From positions 7,985,536 through 8,049,535 of the forward strand of contig NC_134524.1 of assembly GCF_027942865.1 (NCBI RefSeq): 64,000 nt of DNA, read 5' to 3'. This document shows positions 35,701-48,600 of the stretch, piece after piece (position 1 is the first letter of the stretch; each line of letters opens with the position of its first letter). This stretch comes from Odontesthes bonariensis. Lineage: Eukaryota > Chordata > Actinopteri > Atheriniformes > Atherinopsidae. The translations under genes and the position numbers were made by a program. Under the pieces are notes generated by a model. That model made no database searches. It was not told the DNA's origin and saw only the letters and a program-made list of their open reading frames with translations.

Positions 35701-37235
35701 CGGCTGCGTTGGACCACAGTGAGCTCACGTCTTTTTAGTCCTCGGCCTGCATTTTTCCTCCTCTCTGCGAGGTTTCTTTGTCATGCCACAGACCAGCAAC
35801 AAGAGGTCACTTGTAGTTCTCAACAATCTTGCCTTACATGCGAAAGGAGGCTTACGGGACAATAAGCGACAGAACAGCCCAGTCATGCCTTCAGCAGTGC
35901 CTGCTCTTGCTTTGACGTACTGTGTGTGTCCGTGTCTGACTCGCTCAGACATTTGGGTTAACTGTCAGACTCTGTTAGCTTCATCTAAAAGAATCTGACT
36001 GCAAACGCTTCATGTTAATGCTGCAATAGATGGGATCTGGTGCATATCATGGTTTTTCCTTCCTTTTAGACGGCTCTGATTCTCCATTAATTTTATGAAT
36101 GAAGCAAGTTGTTGTGCAGTAGTAATTATTAATAAAAACAGCAAGATCTGTTGGATTAACTGGGGTAGCCGTGTAGCACAGTTGTTTGGACGGGTGCCTG
36201 GTGTTTAGAGGCTGTAGGTCATCGTTGCAGCCGCCCCCCACCCCTCCACCCCTCCGCCCTTTTTTCTTCCTTCTGTTCTCGTCCAGCAACGAGTGCCAGA
36301 AAAGACCGAGGAGGGCGGGGGCGACCCACTGTTAGCTGTTTTTTTTTTGCTGCTTTTCTTTGTGAAATCGAAGGGTTTCTTTCTTTTAACTTCTTCTTTA
36401 TAGGCTTCACCCAGAACTATGTGGCTGATTAGTGCAGTTTATATGTTTGTTAGTATTACTCAGAAGTTCTGGACACACTGATGTGGCCCAGTTTACGATG
36501 TGACTAATGTTGGAGGATTTTTTTTTTACGATGTATTTATTTATCTCGGTTTGAGGCCTTAAGATTGTTCTCGTGGTATTTTTGACTGCTGCTAAGAGAA
36601 GCAATGTGAGGAAGCCATGTTGGACTCGTGCACATTGATATCTGTCATCTCCTGTCTGACCTGTGAAGCGTAACTTTGCCATTAAAGAACAAACTCGTCT
36701 CTTCCCGCGCAGCTGACCCCGTCGCCTCCTCTGCCGGGGTCCCTCTCGCTGGAGGACTCGGAGCTGCTGTCCTTTTACTCCTCTCAGAGCCTCGCCCACC
36801 TCTCCTGCCTGGCGGACGCAATCGACGTGCTCTTCAGCAGCGTGCAGGGGAACCAGCCGCCTCGCGTGTTCGTCGCCAAAGGAAAGAGCCTCATTGTGAC
36901 GGCGCACAAACTGGTGTTCATCGGGGACACGCTGTCCCGTCTTCTCACTTCCTCGGACCTCCAGACGAAAGTACGCACGGCCGCTCCCTGACCGCACCGC
37001 ACCAAAGCGGCCTTATCAGTCGTTTCTTTTAACGTCTTTATCCCCATTTCAGATCGCCACTTCCAGGGGGCGGCTCTGCCAGTCGTTGAAGGCCGTTGTC
37101 GTGGCGACAAAGGGCGCCGCACAGAACTACCCGTCGGTATCCGCCGCCCAGGAGATGGTGGACCGCGTCGCAGAGCTCTCCCAGCAAGCGGCTGGCTTCT
37201 CCACTCTGCTTCAGCGCCTGACAGAGATATCATGA
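29741..37235 (+). CDS. efs: Efs, Cas-family SH3 adaptor (Fyn/Src substrate)
   Basis: Seven coding exons: 29741-29752, 30487-31788, 32010-32129, 34067-34999, 35103-35174, 36713-36970, 37053-37235. All are phase 0, giving 959 aa (human EFS 561). EFS is a cytoplasmic docking protein in Src/Fyn, integrin and immune-receptor signalling. The SH3 domain is at about residues 6-65 (LAKALFDNTAESPEELAFRK, GWWLCSLHGRQGIAPANRL); NTAESP matches EFS. The substrate region has many YxxP sites (LYQTP, VYLSP, TYLVP, CYLVP, VYQSP, MYQTP, VYDTP, IYDTP, VYDVP, VYSVP, IYDMP). A serine-rich stretch and RPLPALPVP, the Src-SH3 ligand seen in human EFS, follow. Residues about 820-959 form the Cas C-terminal domain. Exon 5 ends in a GC donor. 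Intron 3 and intron 5 contain repeats. Confidence 0.94.
33418..34000 (-). repeat. Interspersed LINE-like repeat, longer copy
   Basis: Begins with CTTTACAGACAATCATTACG..., shared with 13819-14225 and 35238-35460. It extends through a conserved-looking stretch (GAGGCCCAGGTCAGAAATAA, GCCAGGAGACGTAACTGG) typical of dispersed fish repeats. It lies in efs intron 3. Family not identified. Confidence 0.55.
35238..35460 (-). repeat. Interspersed LINE-like repeat, short copy
   Basis: A truncated copy of the 33418 repeat, sharing the CATCATACTACTGGGTATT word and the A-rich tail. It lies in efs intron 5, shortly after the GC donor. Confidence 0.6.
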
Positions 37236-39480
37236 TGTTTTTGTGTCACCTGTGTAAAAACTTTGTCGACACCACACCTTTTATTTCCTCTTTGAAATGC
37301 CTTATTTGTTTGGTCCCACTCTTCCGTTTCCTTGCGCCTGAGCGGGATTGACGCTGAGTCCTGTAAGAAGTGTTTTCCCCACATTGCAGCTGGTACCGAG
37401 CTGGGTTCAGACTGTGGTTCTGTCATCCAAGAGAGACTTGTTTGATGTGTTTTTTTTCTTTTGGTTTGATGCCAGGCCCTCTTGTTTTTTCTGTTTTTAT
37501 GTGTTAACTTATTGAGTATTTGAAACCCCTCTGTGGTTTGAATGTCCGTGCGGACTGCTTATTTCGGGAGCTTTGCTTTAATATGCTTGCCACGTTTCCT
37601 TTTCCCTCACATGACAGCCATTTTTCTTCCTTCCTCTTATTTATTTAGCCCCCCCGGGTTCCAAAAATAGTCCAAGCCTTACATCCTGGTTCTGGCCCGC
37701 TTTTTACAATGATACCTGAAAGGCCTTTTTGTTAGTCTGAAACTGATTACGCTGCATGTTGAGGATTTTTGTGCTTTTTATGAGAGAAATTTAACAGAGT
37801 GGAGTGCTATAGAAGAGTCCCCCATATTCTATTCTCGATCCATTGCTTGTGTAGTTTCCCTTTCCTTTGGAGAACAAATGTTACCTTGAGTATTGCTTAC
37901 AGTTGACATACTTTTACAAGAAACGTATCTCAACACATTCTGCTGTTTACCGTCATGCAGTCTTACGTCATGATGGGAAGTGCAGGTCCTTTCTGACAGG
38001 TAGAGATAATATATTCAACGAGAAACTTTAGGGAAGAGTGTGACTAATGGTAGCCGGGTGAGAAAATGCCTAAGTTTGTTCTTTCCCACAGTCGCAGAAA
38101 AAGAAACCCGTCGACCAGGTTCACCTGTCTCCACATGTCTCGTTAGGATCATTACTCGTCTTTGTTTGCTTTTTATCTATCGCATCACCTAAACACGTCT
38201 GTCAGCGACGCTTACGCTAATCTGCTTTGACAGTTTGAAGTCCGCAGCCTTGCTGTGAAGCCGTCTGATGTAAGGCTGGTTATCAAACGCGTCATTATCG
38301 TCATTATGTCACACTTTTTGTGCAATTTACATCAAAATTTGAGTATTCGGGGTTACTGGTTTGGTAATCACCTTTTTATTCTGTTGAACCTGTGAAAAAC
38401 TACAATAAGAAGCACGGCCCACTTTTTTTATATTGAATGGGAGAATGAATCAAAACACTAAAGCTGGTGTGAGGCTGTCGCACCTCTGCTATTATACATT
38501 TACACTAAGGGACTCTTAAACATGTTAAGTATGTAGCAGCGGTGGAATACATTCATAATGGAGTGAAAAACCTACACACTACACATCTCAACTGTGTGAA
38601 CACCAGGTCATAAAGTTGGAATATAACGCTAAGTGTCGGGACCTATCCTTTATCTCGTCAATCACGTTACTCAACCTGTCTTGTTTCATATTCAAACTGC
38701 CATTGTATTTCATAAGCATGATTTTTCTTCCCCGTGTGGCTGAGTTGAGTTTGTTCTTTTGAGAAATGCTGTATTTCTCTGCCTTGACTTTTTCTTTGCT
38801 GCAGTGCCACCTTTTGGGAGTTTGAAGTATTACTAAAGGAATATCTACCTGCTAAAACGGGCTGTTTGTGTGTAAGAGCGCATGAGAGACATGCAACCTT
38901 TAGATATATATTTATTAATGTCTTTTTTTTTTATTCTTTCCCATTTGCATGGCTTTAATTTGCTTCTTTTATATGCACATCCTACACCAGGGAGATCCTA
39001 TTCGGTGATTTGCAATGCTTAAATATGTTGTTTTCTTTTTTTAAATATATATATTTTACATTACAATTCAAATATATGGCTGTTTTCTTTTATACAGGGA
39101 GCTTTTTTTTTTTTTTTTTTTTACACCATGTGAACTCTCTAGAGTCTCGTGTATTTGCTGACATATAAAAGTGAATCTTGGACTTCTCACCTACAGAAAT
39201 GTCAAACCTAAACCCTCTCCCTTTTAACACTACATTTGATGTCTGTCTTGTATTCCTGTTCAGAATGCAAAAATACATCTTTTTACAATTAAGCAAATGT
39301 GTTTGCTTATGTGAACACTCATATTCAGATGTGTTTGTATTGTATTTTTCAGTCTGGTTTGATAAAAAAACAAAAAAAAAACATGTTATTTATTTATCCT
39401 GCAGGATATTTCTTTGTCGGTGGCCTAGTTTTTCGTAAAAAAAATAAAAATCCGAATAAACCCCTTTTTATAAATTAAAA
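37236..39480 (+). other. efs: efs 3' untranslated region
   Basis: No gene is visible. The sequence reads as a long 3' untranslated region ending at AATAAA signals at about 39443 and 39455-39460. T-rich runs occur at about 39102-39122. Only about 200 bases separate the last signal from the acin1 start codon. Confidence 0.6.
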
Positions 39481-39657
39481 AAATGACAAATAACTGTGCC
39501 TGGGGTGCTAAAAAATGGTCCAGTAATATTTAAACTGACACGACTGTAATGTGATCGATTCGGGACAAACCGAGCCCTTCCGGAAACTGCCGAGTTGTGA
39601 CGCCGAACAGCAGCCGTAGCGACGCTTGTTGGAGTTTAGACAAGCGGAGGGAGCAAA

Positions 39658-42600
39658 ATGGCGGACGAAGATATTACGCTTGATGGAAAACCTCTACAGT
39701 CGCTCCGAGTTGCGGATTTGAAAGCGGCTCTGGAGCAAAGAAACCTCCCAAAAAGCGGGCAGAAAAACACACTCATAAAGCGGCTCAAAGGGGTAAGTTT
39801 TTGCACGTGTTTTGGCCGTCTATGTCGAGTCTAGCTAAGTTCAGCAGGAGGCGAGAGACGGTGGGGGGGTTAACGTTAGAGGCCGTAACGGTGTGTGGGC
39901 TCCGAAGCGGGAATACATAAATCGCCTTGCACTCGTTATTACACGTAAACAACAGTAAATTATAATTGGCAGCGCTATCTAACTGTCTGCCCAGAAAGTT
40001 TAGACGTAATTGGTAACTACTCGCGGAACACCGTGTTGCACACAGTTGAACTGTGCACCTGTCAAGTCGAGGCCTAAGCTGAGAGTAAGCGAGCCAACAG
40101 CCGCACACAGTGTACAGTACATGACAGTGACCGCGCGCGCCGTTTGTGTGTGCTGGGGTTACGGGGGCGCGCGCCTTGCGATGTAAACACAATTTTACGA
40201 GCGTCTTCAACGGCTAATTTGCGAAAATTTCCTGCCAGTTTTGTATATTTTTGAACACGCAGAAACACATTTCGCACGGGGCAGTCAGTCTACGAATGAC
40301 CAGGTCCATAGGACCATAAATACATGAAGAATTGAGTCCAACTGCCCCTTCCCCCCCTGTTGCCAAACATTTTTATTCACCATAAAATAAAAACAAACTA
40401 CCAGCAGAACTGAAATCAGCCCCAACTGTAAGCACTTTTAAATCCAGGTTAAAAACATTTCTTTTTCGGTGTGCTTATGGTTGAGTTTATATCTTCTTTT
40501 TTCCCCTCTTCTTTGATTGCTTTTAACTGTGTTTTTAATTTTTATTCTCTTTAAATTGCTGCTTTATGCTGTTCTTTTAAATGCCTTGTCTTTATGTAAA
40601 GCACATTGAGTTGCCTGTGGTATGAAATGTGCTATATAAATAAAAATGCCTTGCCTTGCCTTACCATAAAATAGGAAAAAAGCTTTCTTATTTTTTTTCT
40701 AAACTCAATTTATTGCCAGAAATGGCTCTCTCTGAAAGTTTAATTCGCTCAAATTGAATTTAAAGTTGTGTTTTAAAGACCTTGGCAGGAATTATATATA
40801 TTTATCTATTGAGAGTGTAACGGCACTTCCTGAAATGCTTATTGTGAACTGTCTGCATGAGTAATTGACTTATTGTCCCCAGATTAGGACAGTTTACTTA
40901 ATACAACAGTACTTGAATTATGCATTATAATATCATTGTCCATGCTGCTCTGGTTTATTAGCTGCTTATTTCAGGACTGTGTATGTGCACCAGTGTTAGT
41001 CAAATTACTTATCAAATGCTCTAATTGACATCATCCACTAAATTGAAAGGAGCCATAACATCCCCTTTTTTATTTTAAAAAGCTAGCACGTTTTCCGAGG
41101 TGCTTTTAAAATGTGTAAAACGTGAATGGGTCAAAATATAATTCGGCTGAAGCGCAACAGCTGTCTCCTTCCCTCTACTGAAAGAACACTTACCAGATCA
41201 GCCTGTTTTAGAGGTGGAGAGTAGGGAAGTGGGCAGTCCACTGAACAAGAAGGAGCTTCTCTAAAACTTTGTCCGTCAAGGCTTCAGCAGGATGTTGGTG
41301 AACACTTAGGTTTTTGTACATTCATACGTTGACCGAGGACACAGCGTCATGACTGCAAATTACTTAAGTCTAACATACGATGTGTTTCTCTTATCAAAAC
41401 CTGGCCCTCTGGTGTACAATTTAATACAAATGTAATGAAGCTATTCATCCAGTCATACCAATAACACTCAAGCCCTCTCTATAGATATAGATCCTTTATT
41501 GATCCCATGAGGGTAATTGCTTAGTACTATAGCTTTGTAAGTTATAGGTGCGATTAAAACAATGCTTTCTCATCAACCGTAATGGACCAAGCAGAAGATG
41601 TACACGGTATCAGCTGTATATTTGTTGCTGCATTTAAATGTCTTGTTTACATTGATATGATTAAACAATTGTACTTGTAGACCTACATCTTTATCAAAAA
41701 CATGCCAATAAACTCCACATGCAGCATGTTATTGTGATATCATGAAGTTTTACAGCATGACGCTTAAAGCAACTTCTCCTTTCTCGATCCCTACAGGCTC
41801 TGATGCTGGAAAACCTACAGAAGTCCTCTTCCTCTCACATTGGGCTGCAGCCAAACTCTCAGGTAGGAGATTCCGATCGAAGATTGGTCTAGTTTTGGTA
41901 ATCTTTTAGAAACGCTGCACGCCGTTTGACCCATGTTTTTTGTCTTATTCTGTGGTGTAGATAGGGGAAGAGATGTGCCAGAACAGCTTCATAAAGCAGT
42001 ATCTGGCCAAGCAGCAAGAGCTCCTTCGTCATAGACTGGAGCGAGAGGCCCAGGAAGAAGACGACGCTGATGGTAGAATATTTCTATAAACGCACATAAT
42101 AGCAAAACAGATAGGAAACACATTTGGTTATTGAAACCATTGCACATTACTGAAAAACACATCACTGTTTCCCCTTTGTCATAGAAAGCCCAGCCGGAGC
42201 AGAGGAGGATGAAGACCACTCTGAAGACAATGACAGTTCTTCATTTGTCCCTGATAAGGTCAGTAACCTCTAAATGCTTAAAAACAGGATTTATGTGATA
42301 GAACAGCTTCCATTTTCAAATCAGTATTAATATTACACAATATTACATCATATTAAACTATCCTTAAGTGATTCAAACACTATCAGAGTTGGTACAAACA
42401 TTGTATTTTTCTGTAAAAACTTGTAAATGAATAATTTTCTGTTGCCCAGCAGCACCGAAACTTACTGCCCCAGCCCTCGGTGGCCAAGCCTGATATTAGA
42501 GGAGGAGGAGGAGATTTTGTGATGGGTCATGTTCAGGAGGCCCCTCAGGCTCCAGGAGGTAGGATGCAGCGATCCACCTTTCAGCAGGGACACAAGGAGC

Positions 42601-45600
42601 CCCCGGCACCCTCCCCTCCCCGAGCTGTTGCCTCCCTGTCAGTGCGTGTCCTGGGACAGCCCGACAGCCAGGGACCATCCCCGGCCGTTCCCCGCGCCCA
42701 GGAGAACGAGGGCACTGCGCCCAGTGAACCTGGATCAGCTCATCCCGTCCTCCACTTCGGTCGATCTGCCCGGAGCTCGGCGGGCAATCACGCTCCCAAC
42801 GACAGCGATGAAGATGACGATGATGAGAGTGACGACGATGAAGACTGGGGTCCTAGTCTGAGTGGGGCACGAAAGGGAAAGCGAGTTCCTCCTCCGGCGG
42901 TGCAGGTGGCCCCCAGCGTCCCACCTGCAAATGCAAGATCCAAACGCAAACTTCAGCCACCGCAGCACATCCCTCCACCACAGGTACACCAGCTGCGCCA
43001 TCCCACCCCTCCTCCCTCTCCGCCCCCTAACCTGTTCCCCCTGCCCGACACTCCCAAGCAAAGCCCACCAGACACAGATGACCAGGAGGGAGAAGCCCCC
43101 CAAGCCGCACGTCGCTCAGGGGGCGTGTCTTTCCCACCGCCCACCATGCAGAGGCAAGATTCTGACTCAAGCTCTCGTTCCAGTAGTCCCGAACCTCCTG
43201 TGAAGCGCAGGCCCGGTCCTCTTTCCCTGCTCGTACACAAGATGGAGTCAGAGCAAGCAACCTCAGCCCCTAGTATGTCAGGAGAGACGGCGCACTCCAG
43301 TGCTGGGTGTTCAAGCGCATCTCCAATGCAAGGATCAGAAACCAAGAGGCAGCAAGAGGGTAGAAACATGGAGGAGGAGAGGCGGCTGAAGGAGGAGAAG
43401 GAGAGACAACGGCAGCAAGAGCTGGAAAGAGAGAGAAGAAAAACACAAGAACAGGAACTGGAGAAGAAACGCTTGGAGGAGGAGAGGAAAAAACTGGAAG
43501 AGGAGAGGAAACGCAGACGAGAGGAGGAGGAAAAAGAGAAGAAACCCCAAGAAGCGGAGAAGAGAAGAGAGGAGAAACGTCTCAAAGAGGAACAGGAGAA
43601 GAAAAATGAGAGAGCCAGCAGAGACACGATGGTGGTGTCTCAGGCCCAAGATTCAGATTCCTCATCAGACTCCGACTCCAAGTCAGACTCCTCATCACAG
43701 TCATCCTCCGACTCCAGGGATAAAACACATCCTCCCGATCAGCTGAAGGTTAGTGATTTAACTGCTGTGGGTGTCAGTCACTGTCAAAGGCACAGGCACT
43801 GAAAGGAAACCGTGTTTGTAATGAAATCTAGCATCACACCTGTTCTGAATTCCTCAAGAAATGTTTATATATTCAAATAAAAGCACGGATATATACACAC
43901 CCTTGTTTCACCCGTGCTGCTGTCCATGAACCAGCTTGAAATGTGTTTTATTATGTGTTTTTAAGCACAGACGTACTAAATATACAACCTGGTTGTATTT
44001 TTACTTCCAATTTGTTATATTCTGGTCTTTCTTTATGCATTTAGAACAAACCTTATAGCACATGTCTCGATATTGACATGCATTTTAAAGGTTAATTGCT
44101 TCAGATTGCCATCTGCCTTTCATTTGTCTCACTTACTTTTAATCATCTTACAGAGGGCGGACAAAGGACAAGAGGCGGAGGATGAGAAAAAGAATAACTC
44201 GAGTAAAGGGTTGGAGAAACGATACCTTTCAAAAAGGTCAGTAACCATGTTTAAGACACAGATAACCTGTGGAAATTAGCGTGGGATTCACTCTATATCC
44301 ACACCACAGTTTAGTTTTCATAAGAGACTGACTCAAAACTGTACACACAACATGAACATGACTAACCAGTGGAGGACCCATAGTAACTCAGTCAAGAAGT
44401 GGATGTGGGCGCCTCTTTTTTCATTGTCAAAAGTGTAAAAAAAAAAGGTGCAAATTGAGTTTTTGAACATCAGAAGAAGTGCCAGAAGAAGTTTTTAAAA
44501 GCTCCGTTTTTCAGGCACAGATGAAACTGCATATGTGTATGGACGAAATGTTAAAATATACAGATGAAGCTAAATTTATGTGCGTGTGGTGTTCAAGGAG
44601 CTAAATGTGGGTGGATTTAAAATACTCAAGTTTCTGTGGTTTGAATTCTTTCCAAACAAATTGAACTAATTGTCATATACTGTCTGTATCCCTTCTTTAT
44701 TTCTACATAGAGTTTGCTGTTTGGTATGATGTAACATAATTGAACCAAACAGATCCCTGTAATTTTGTGGTTATTTATTTAACTTTTAATGAGTTTAACC
44801 ACTCTATCCATGAGCTTGTAGCACTCTGAATTGTATCCCTGTTAAATAGAACAAAGGTTTTATTCACTTGAAGACCTTAACTGCATTTTTGTCACATGTA
44901 GGACTAAACTGTGTAAACATGCCATTATGAGCAATATCATAGAATTCACTGGTTGATGATAAACGTCCTTCACAGCACTGAATTTACAGAGTAATTGATC
45001 ATGCACACATGACACAGTAATGCATTTTTAATCGCTTTTTCCTTTAATGGCAGGAGTGGTTTCCTTATATTTCCACATCATATTTCAGGATTAACCGTCT
45101 GTTGTTGTGAAATTTAAAGAAAAGAAAGGAGTACTGCTTCTTATTAACGGCATCCAGGTGCATTTTTCACCCTCAATAAATATCTTTGTCTTCCTCTGAT
45201 TGAAAATATGTCAACAAGATGGACTAATTAGTACATTTGTAGCTCCCTTTTTCATGCTTCTGTCCCCCTCGGAGCAAAAATGGTCCCTTTTGTGTGAGGC
45301 ATGTCTTAAACTTGTGCCAGTCACGAGAGCAAAATGTTTGTCATTTTATTAGAAGTGGAAGTTGTGGGTTAATCATATTTCTACAGTGTTTATTACAACG
45401 AAAAGGACAGCGACTGCACTAATATTCGGTGAATAAACCGATGTGCATCATGATTTTGTGCCTGCAAAAAGTAAACTTACAAGTAAGAAAACACTACTTT
45501 TTTTCCTACGATTTAAAGTAAAATGCCCGGTCACTGTAAGAAAGGAAATAACATGTCTTTTTGTGTTATTTGTCGACATGTTTTTGGCATATAAAAGCCT

Positions 45601-48600
45601 GAATACTCAACACTCAGGGCAGGCTGCATTTCTAGTCAGGCGTTTAATGCGGCACCCCTACAGCCTTGCGTTTGCTCCTTTTCTCCAGAGAGAAGGGGTC
45701 CTTTCCGCCTCTTCTCGTCGCCTGCCGCTGTCTTTTTCGTGTAATTTTTCTTTGCTCACTGGCAGCCGAAACCCGATTTACACCCAACGCCTGCTTGCTA
45801 ATTATTCCCAATTTTTTCTTACATTTCGGTGTGCGCCACCGTTTGAAGCGCCCAACATTTATTTTGGAAATCTTGGACCGGAAGGAGGTTATATATACTG
45901 ATAGACTGGTCCGCGCTAGCCAACATGGCCGTCCTGCACGCATTGCATCCCTGATCCAGACGCAGTATACGGCTAATCAGAAATAGAAACAAACAGCGCT
46001 TGATCTGTTGCTTTGCGTTTCCGATTTCAATCCAAACCCGAGTGAAATATCAGCCAGACACAGAGTGTCATTCTCTAATCCCCGTGGGTTCCTTTCCAAG
46101 GCCGGTCACAATGCTCTCCGAAGGCAACAAAAACGGGTAAGAGTGAGCCAGGGAGGCGACTAAAGGCTTCAGGTTTCTGGTTATGCTTCACCTCCAGCTG
46201 TACGGATATCAAAAAGGGTAAATTGGCCGCTCTCGGTGTGCCTTTCTGTGTCGGTGTGAGCTGCCGGTTAGCCAGCAGCTCCTCCCCGGCTGTTAAATAT
46301 CATGTCATCAGTTCACATTGGCCTGATTATGAGCGGTGCTACATGTTCGTCCATGTGAAGTAGACCGGGGGTGGGGACGTGGGGGGGGAAGCCTTTTGTT
46401 GGGTGAAGGAGCAGGGAAGATTTTGTTGGGGGAAGGGGTGGGTGGGTGTGTGGGTGTGTGTGTGGGGGGGGGGTTTCTCCTTTTCTTTGATCGTGGCGTG
46501 AAATAGCTTTTCATTGAAGGACACTGGTGAATAAATAATGGCCTCAGATTTTATGGTGTGATGAGGAGAAGCACGTGGAGACGGATTTCTCCCCCCTTTT
46601 CTACTGATGTGCCTCTCTTATTATGGCTCATTTCACAGTCCGTCATGGTAATTCTGTTTATGCGTTTTAATGTCTAAAGGAGGGAGAGCAATATGTATAT
46701 TTTTGAGTTTATGTGGCTGTGGCTGTTAATGATCTCACTGTTGTCAAGGGAGATCATTAAAACAGACATCTGTTAGCTCTACAGTCAGTGTGAATGGTCC
46801 CTTATGGTGTGATATGATTCTCCAGCTGGCACCAGCTCTCAGCCTCCTCTCATGGGAGTTGACTTTATGTCCGGTTTGATCTGTGACAAATGATTTGATG
46901 CGTATTATCTGGTGGTTTCTACTTGTTCTGAATACTCGCTGATTACACTTGCTCAGCATTTAAAGTTGGACCAGCAGAAATTGATTTTCTTTTTTTTTTT
47001 GTATGTTTTTCAGTTTAACATTGCTCCTCGGGCTACAGTCTGACTTTGCTTCCTCATTCCTGCCTAGTCATATGAATGCATAATTACTGGAAAAGTAGAG
47101 CAAGGGGGCTTCAAAGCTGCTATTTGAGAAGAATGAGCCAAACGCCACAGACGCTCACAGTCTGTGTGTGATCATATCACCCTCTTGCCCTTTCCTGATT
47201 CCTAGGGGTCAAATTTCTAGTGACATCTGTCTCCCTTTATAGTCTGTGCAGGTGTGCTGCTGGCTTTCACCACAACTAGGGCAAATGTGGGGAAAAAATG
47301 TGTGCGGTGTGAAGAAAGGAAGGGGGGGGAACGCTGTTTTTTAGCTGAAACTCCCACCAGAGATTAATCATCAGAGATGCCCTGGATAAAACATTTAAGT
47401 CAGTCCTCTGATAGATGCTTTAAAACTTTGCCAGCAACCACCTTCATAACATGCTCAAAGACAAAAGCAAAGATCAGGCTAGCTGACCCGGAGCAATTAT
47501 TAAGTTTGATGTTGTTTCCAGACTTTAAAGGCAGTTAAGGGATCAGTTTCTTCATTTTGACACATAGCAAACCACATACCACCTGGTAAAATCATTATTT
47601 ATATATAGTTGGGTAAAGGTGACTCAGTAACTATCCGGAAAGTTTCCTCCCATTGAGTGTGTATCACTTTCAGATCAAAGGCCATCACTAAGTCAGTTAT
47701 TCAGTCGACACAAACTAGATTCTTTGTAGAAAAATGATAAATATGCACGTTTTTGTTTCATCATAGTAATTCTAATAAAGTGGCCAAATAAAACGGGGTA
47801 TTTGAAAAAAATACCTGCAAAGTAACAACAGGTTTGTTCATAATTCAAGGTTTTATGTCCAGTTGTTGATGATTTAGGACTGATGGAGACACAAACCATG
47901 ATATTTGCATCTTAAATTGATAATTACTGCCAAAAAAAGGTGTTCTATTATATGTTTACATGCAAACTATGGTTTACAAATCCTAAAAAATGAGCAAACG
48001 CTACAGGAAAATGAGCACTGAGTTAAAAACGAGGTCTGCTACAGGATGTTATTCTCCCACGCACAGGGTGCTGCCTCGGTGCCTGTGTCATCATATGGAG
48101 GAGGCTTCTGATACTGCTAAAAATACAAGGCTGTTTTCATTTTTTATCCATCTGAGATTACCTCCTGTTAACCGTGAAATGAACCAGGACAAAACAAAAG
48201 ATGCCTGACTGTGTGAGGTCTGAGTCATAGTAACCACAATGCATTGCCTGAATGACCCGGCATGGATCAGATGGGAGACCACACACAGAGTCATCTGGAC
48301 GCGCACGTCTTAAAGTATGAGTTGGTTTTAGGAGTGTTTGTGACCCTGGGTGTCAGTTGGCTGGTGAGTTATTTATAGCAGGAGTGACCCAGATCACCGG
48401 CTTCCAGCACCCTTCCTCTGACTGTTTCTGTGATTTTTGTCTGTCTCCTGACCGACTCATTTCGTCTCTCGCTGCACAAACCCTCCCGTTGCTCTTTGTC
48501 GAGCTAAAGTAGACGGCAGCATCGGTTATCCTTGTTCGGATTGAGTCTGATATGGGTAACATTAACAACTACTTACAGTGACCTTGATGCACAGCCACTC

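Noticed and set aside
42953-43649. Long minus-strand frames opposite acin1 exon 5
   Set aside because: Shadow frames of the Glu/Lys/Arg-rich coding strand (Ser/Phe/Leu-rich in reverse).
45443-45901. 152-aa open frame in acin1 intron 6
   Set aside because: No domain, no repeat, no splice-site logic and composition typical of chance translation. The nearby ATG exon at 46111 explains the region better.
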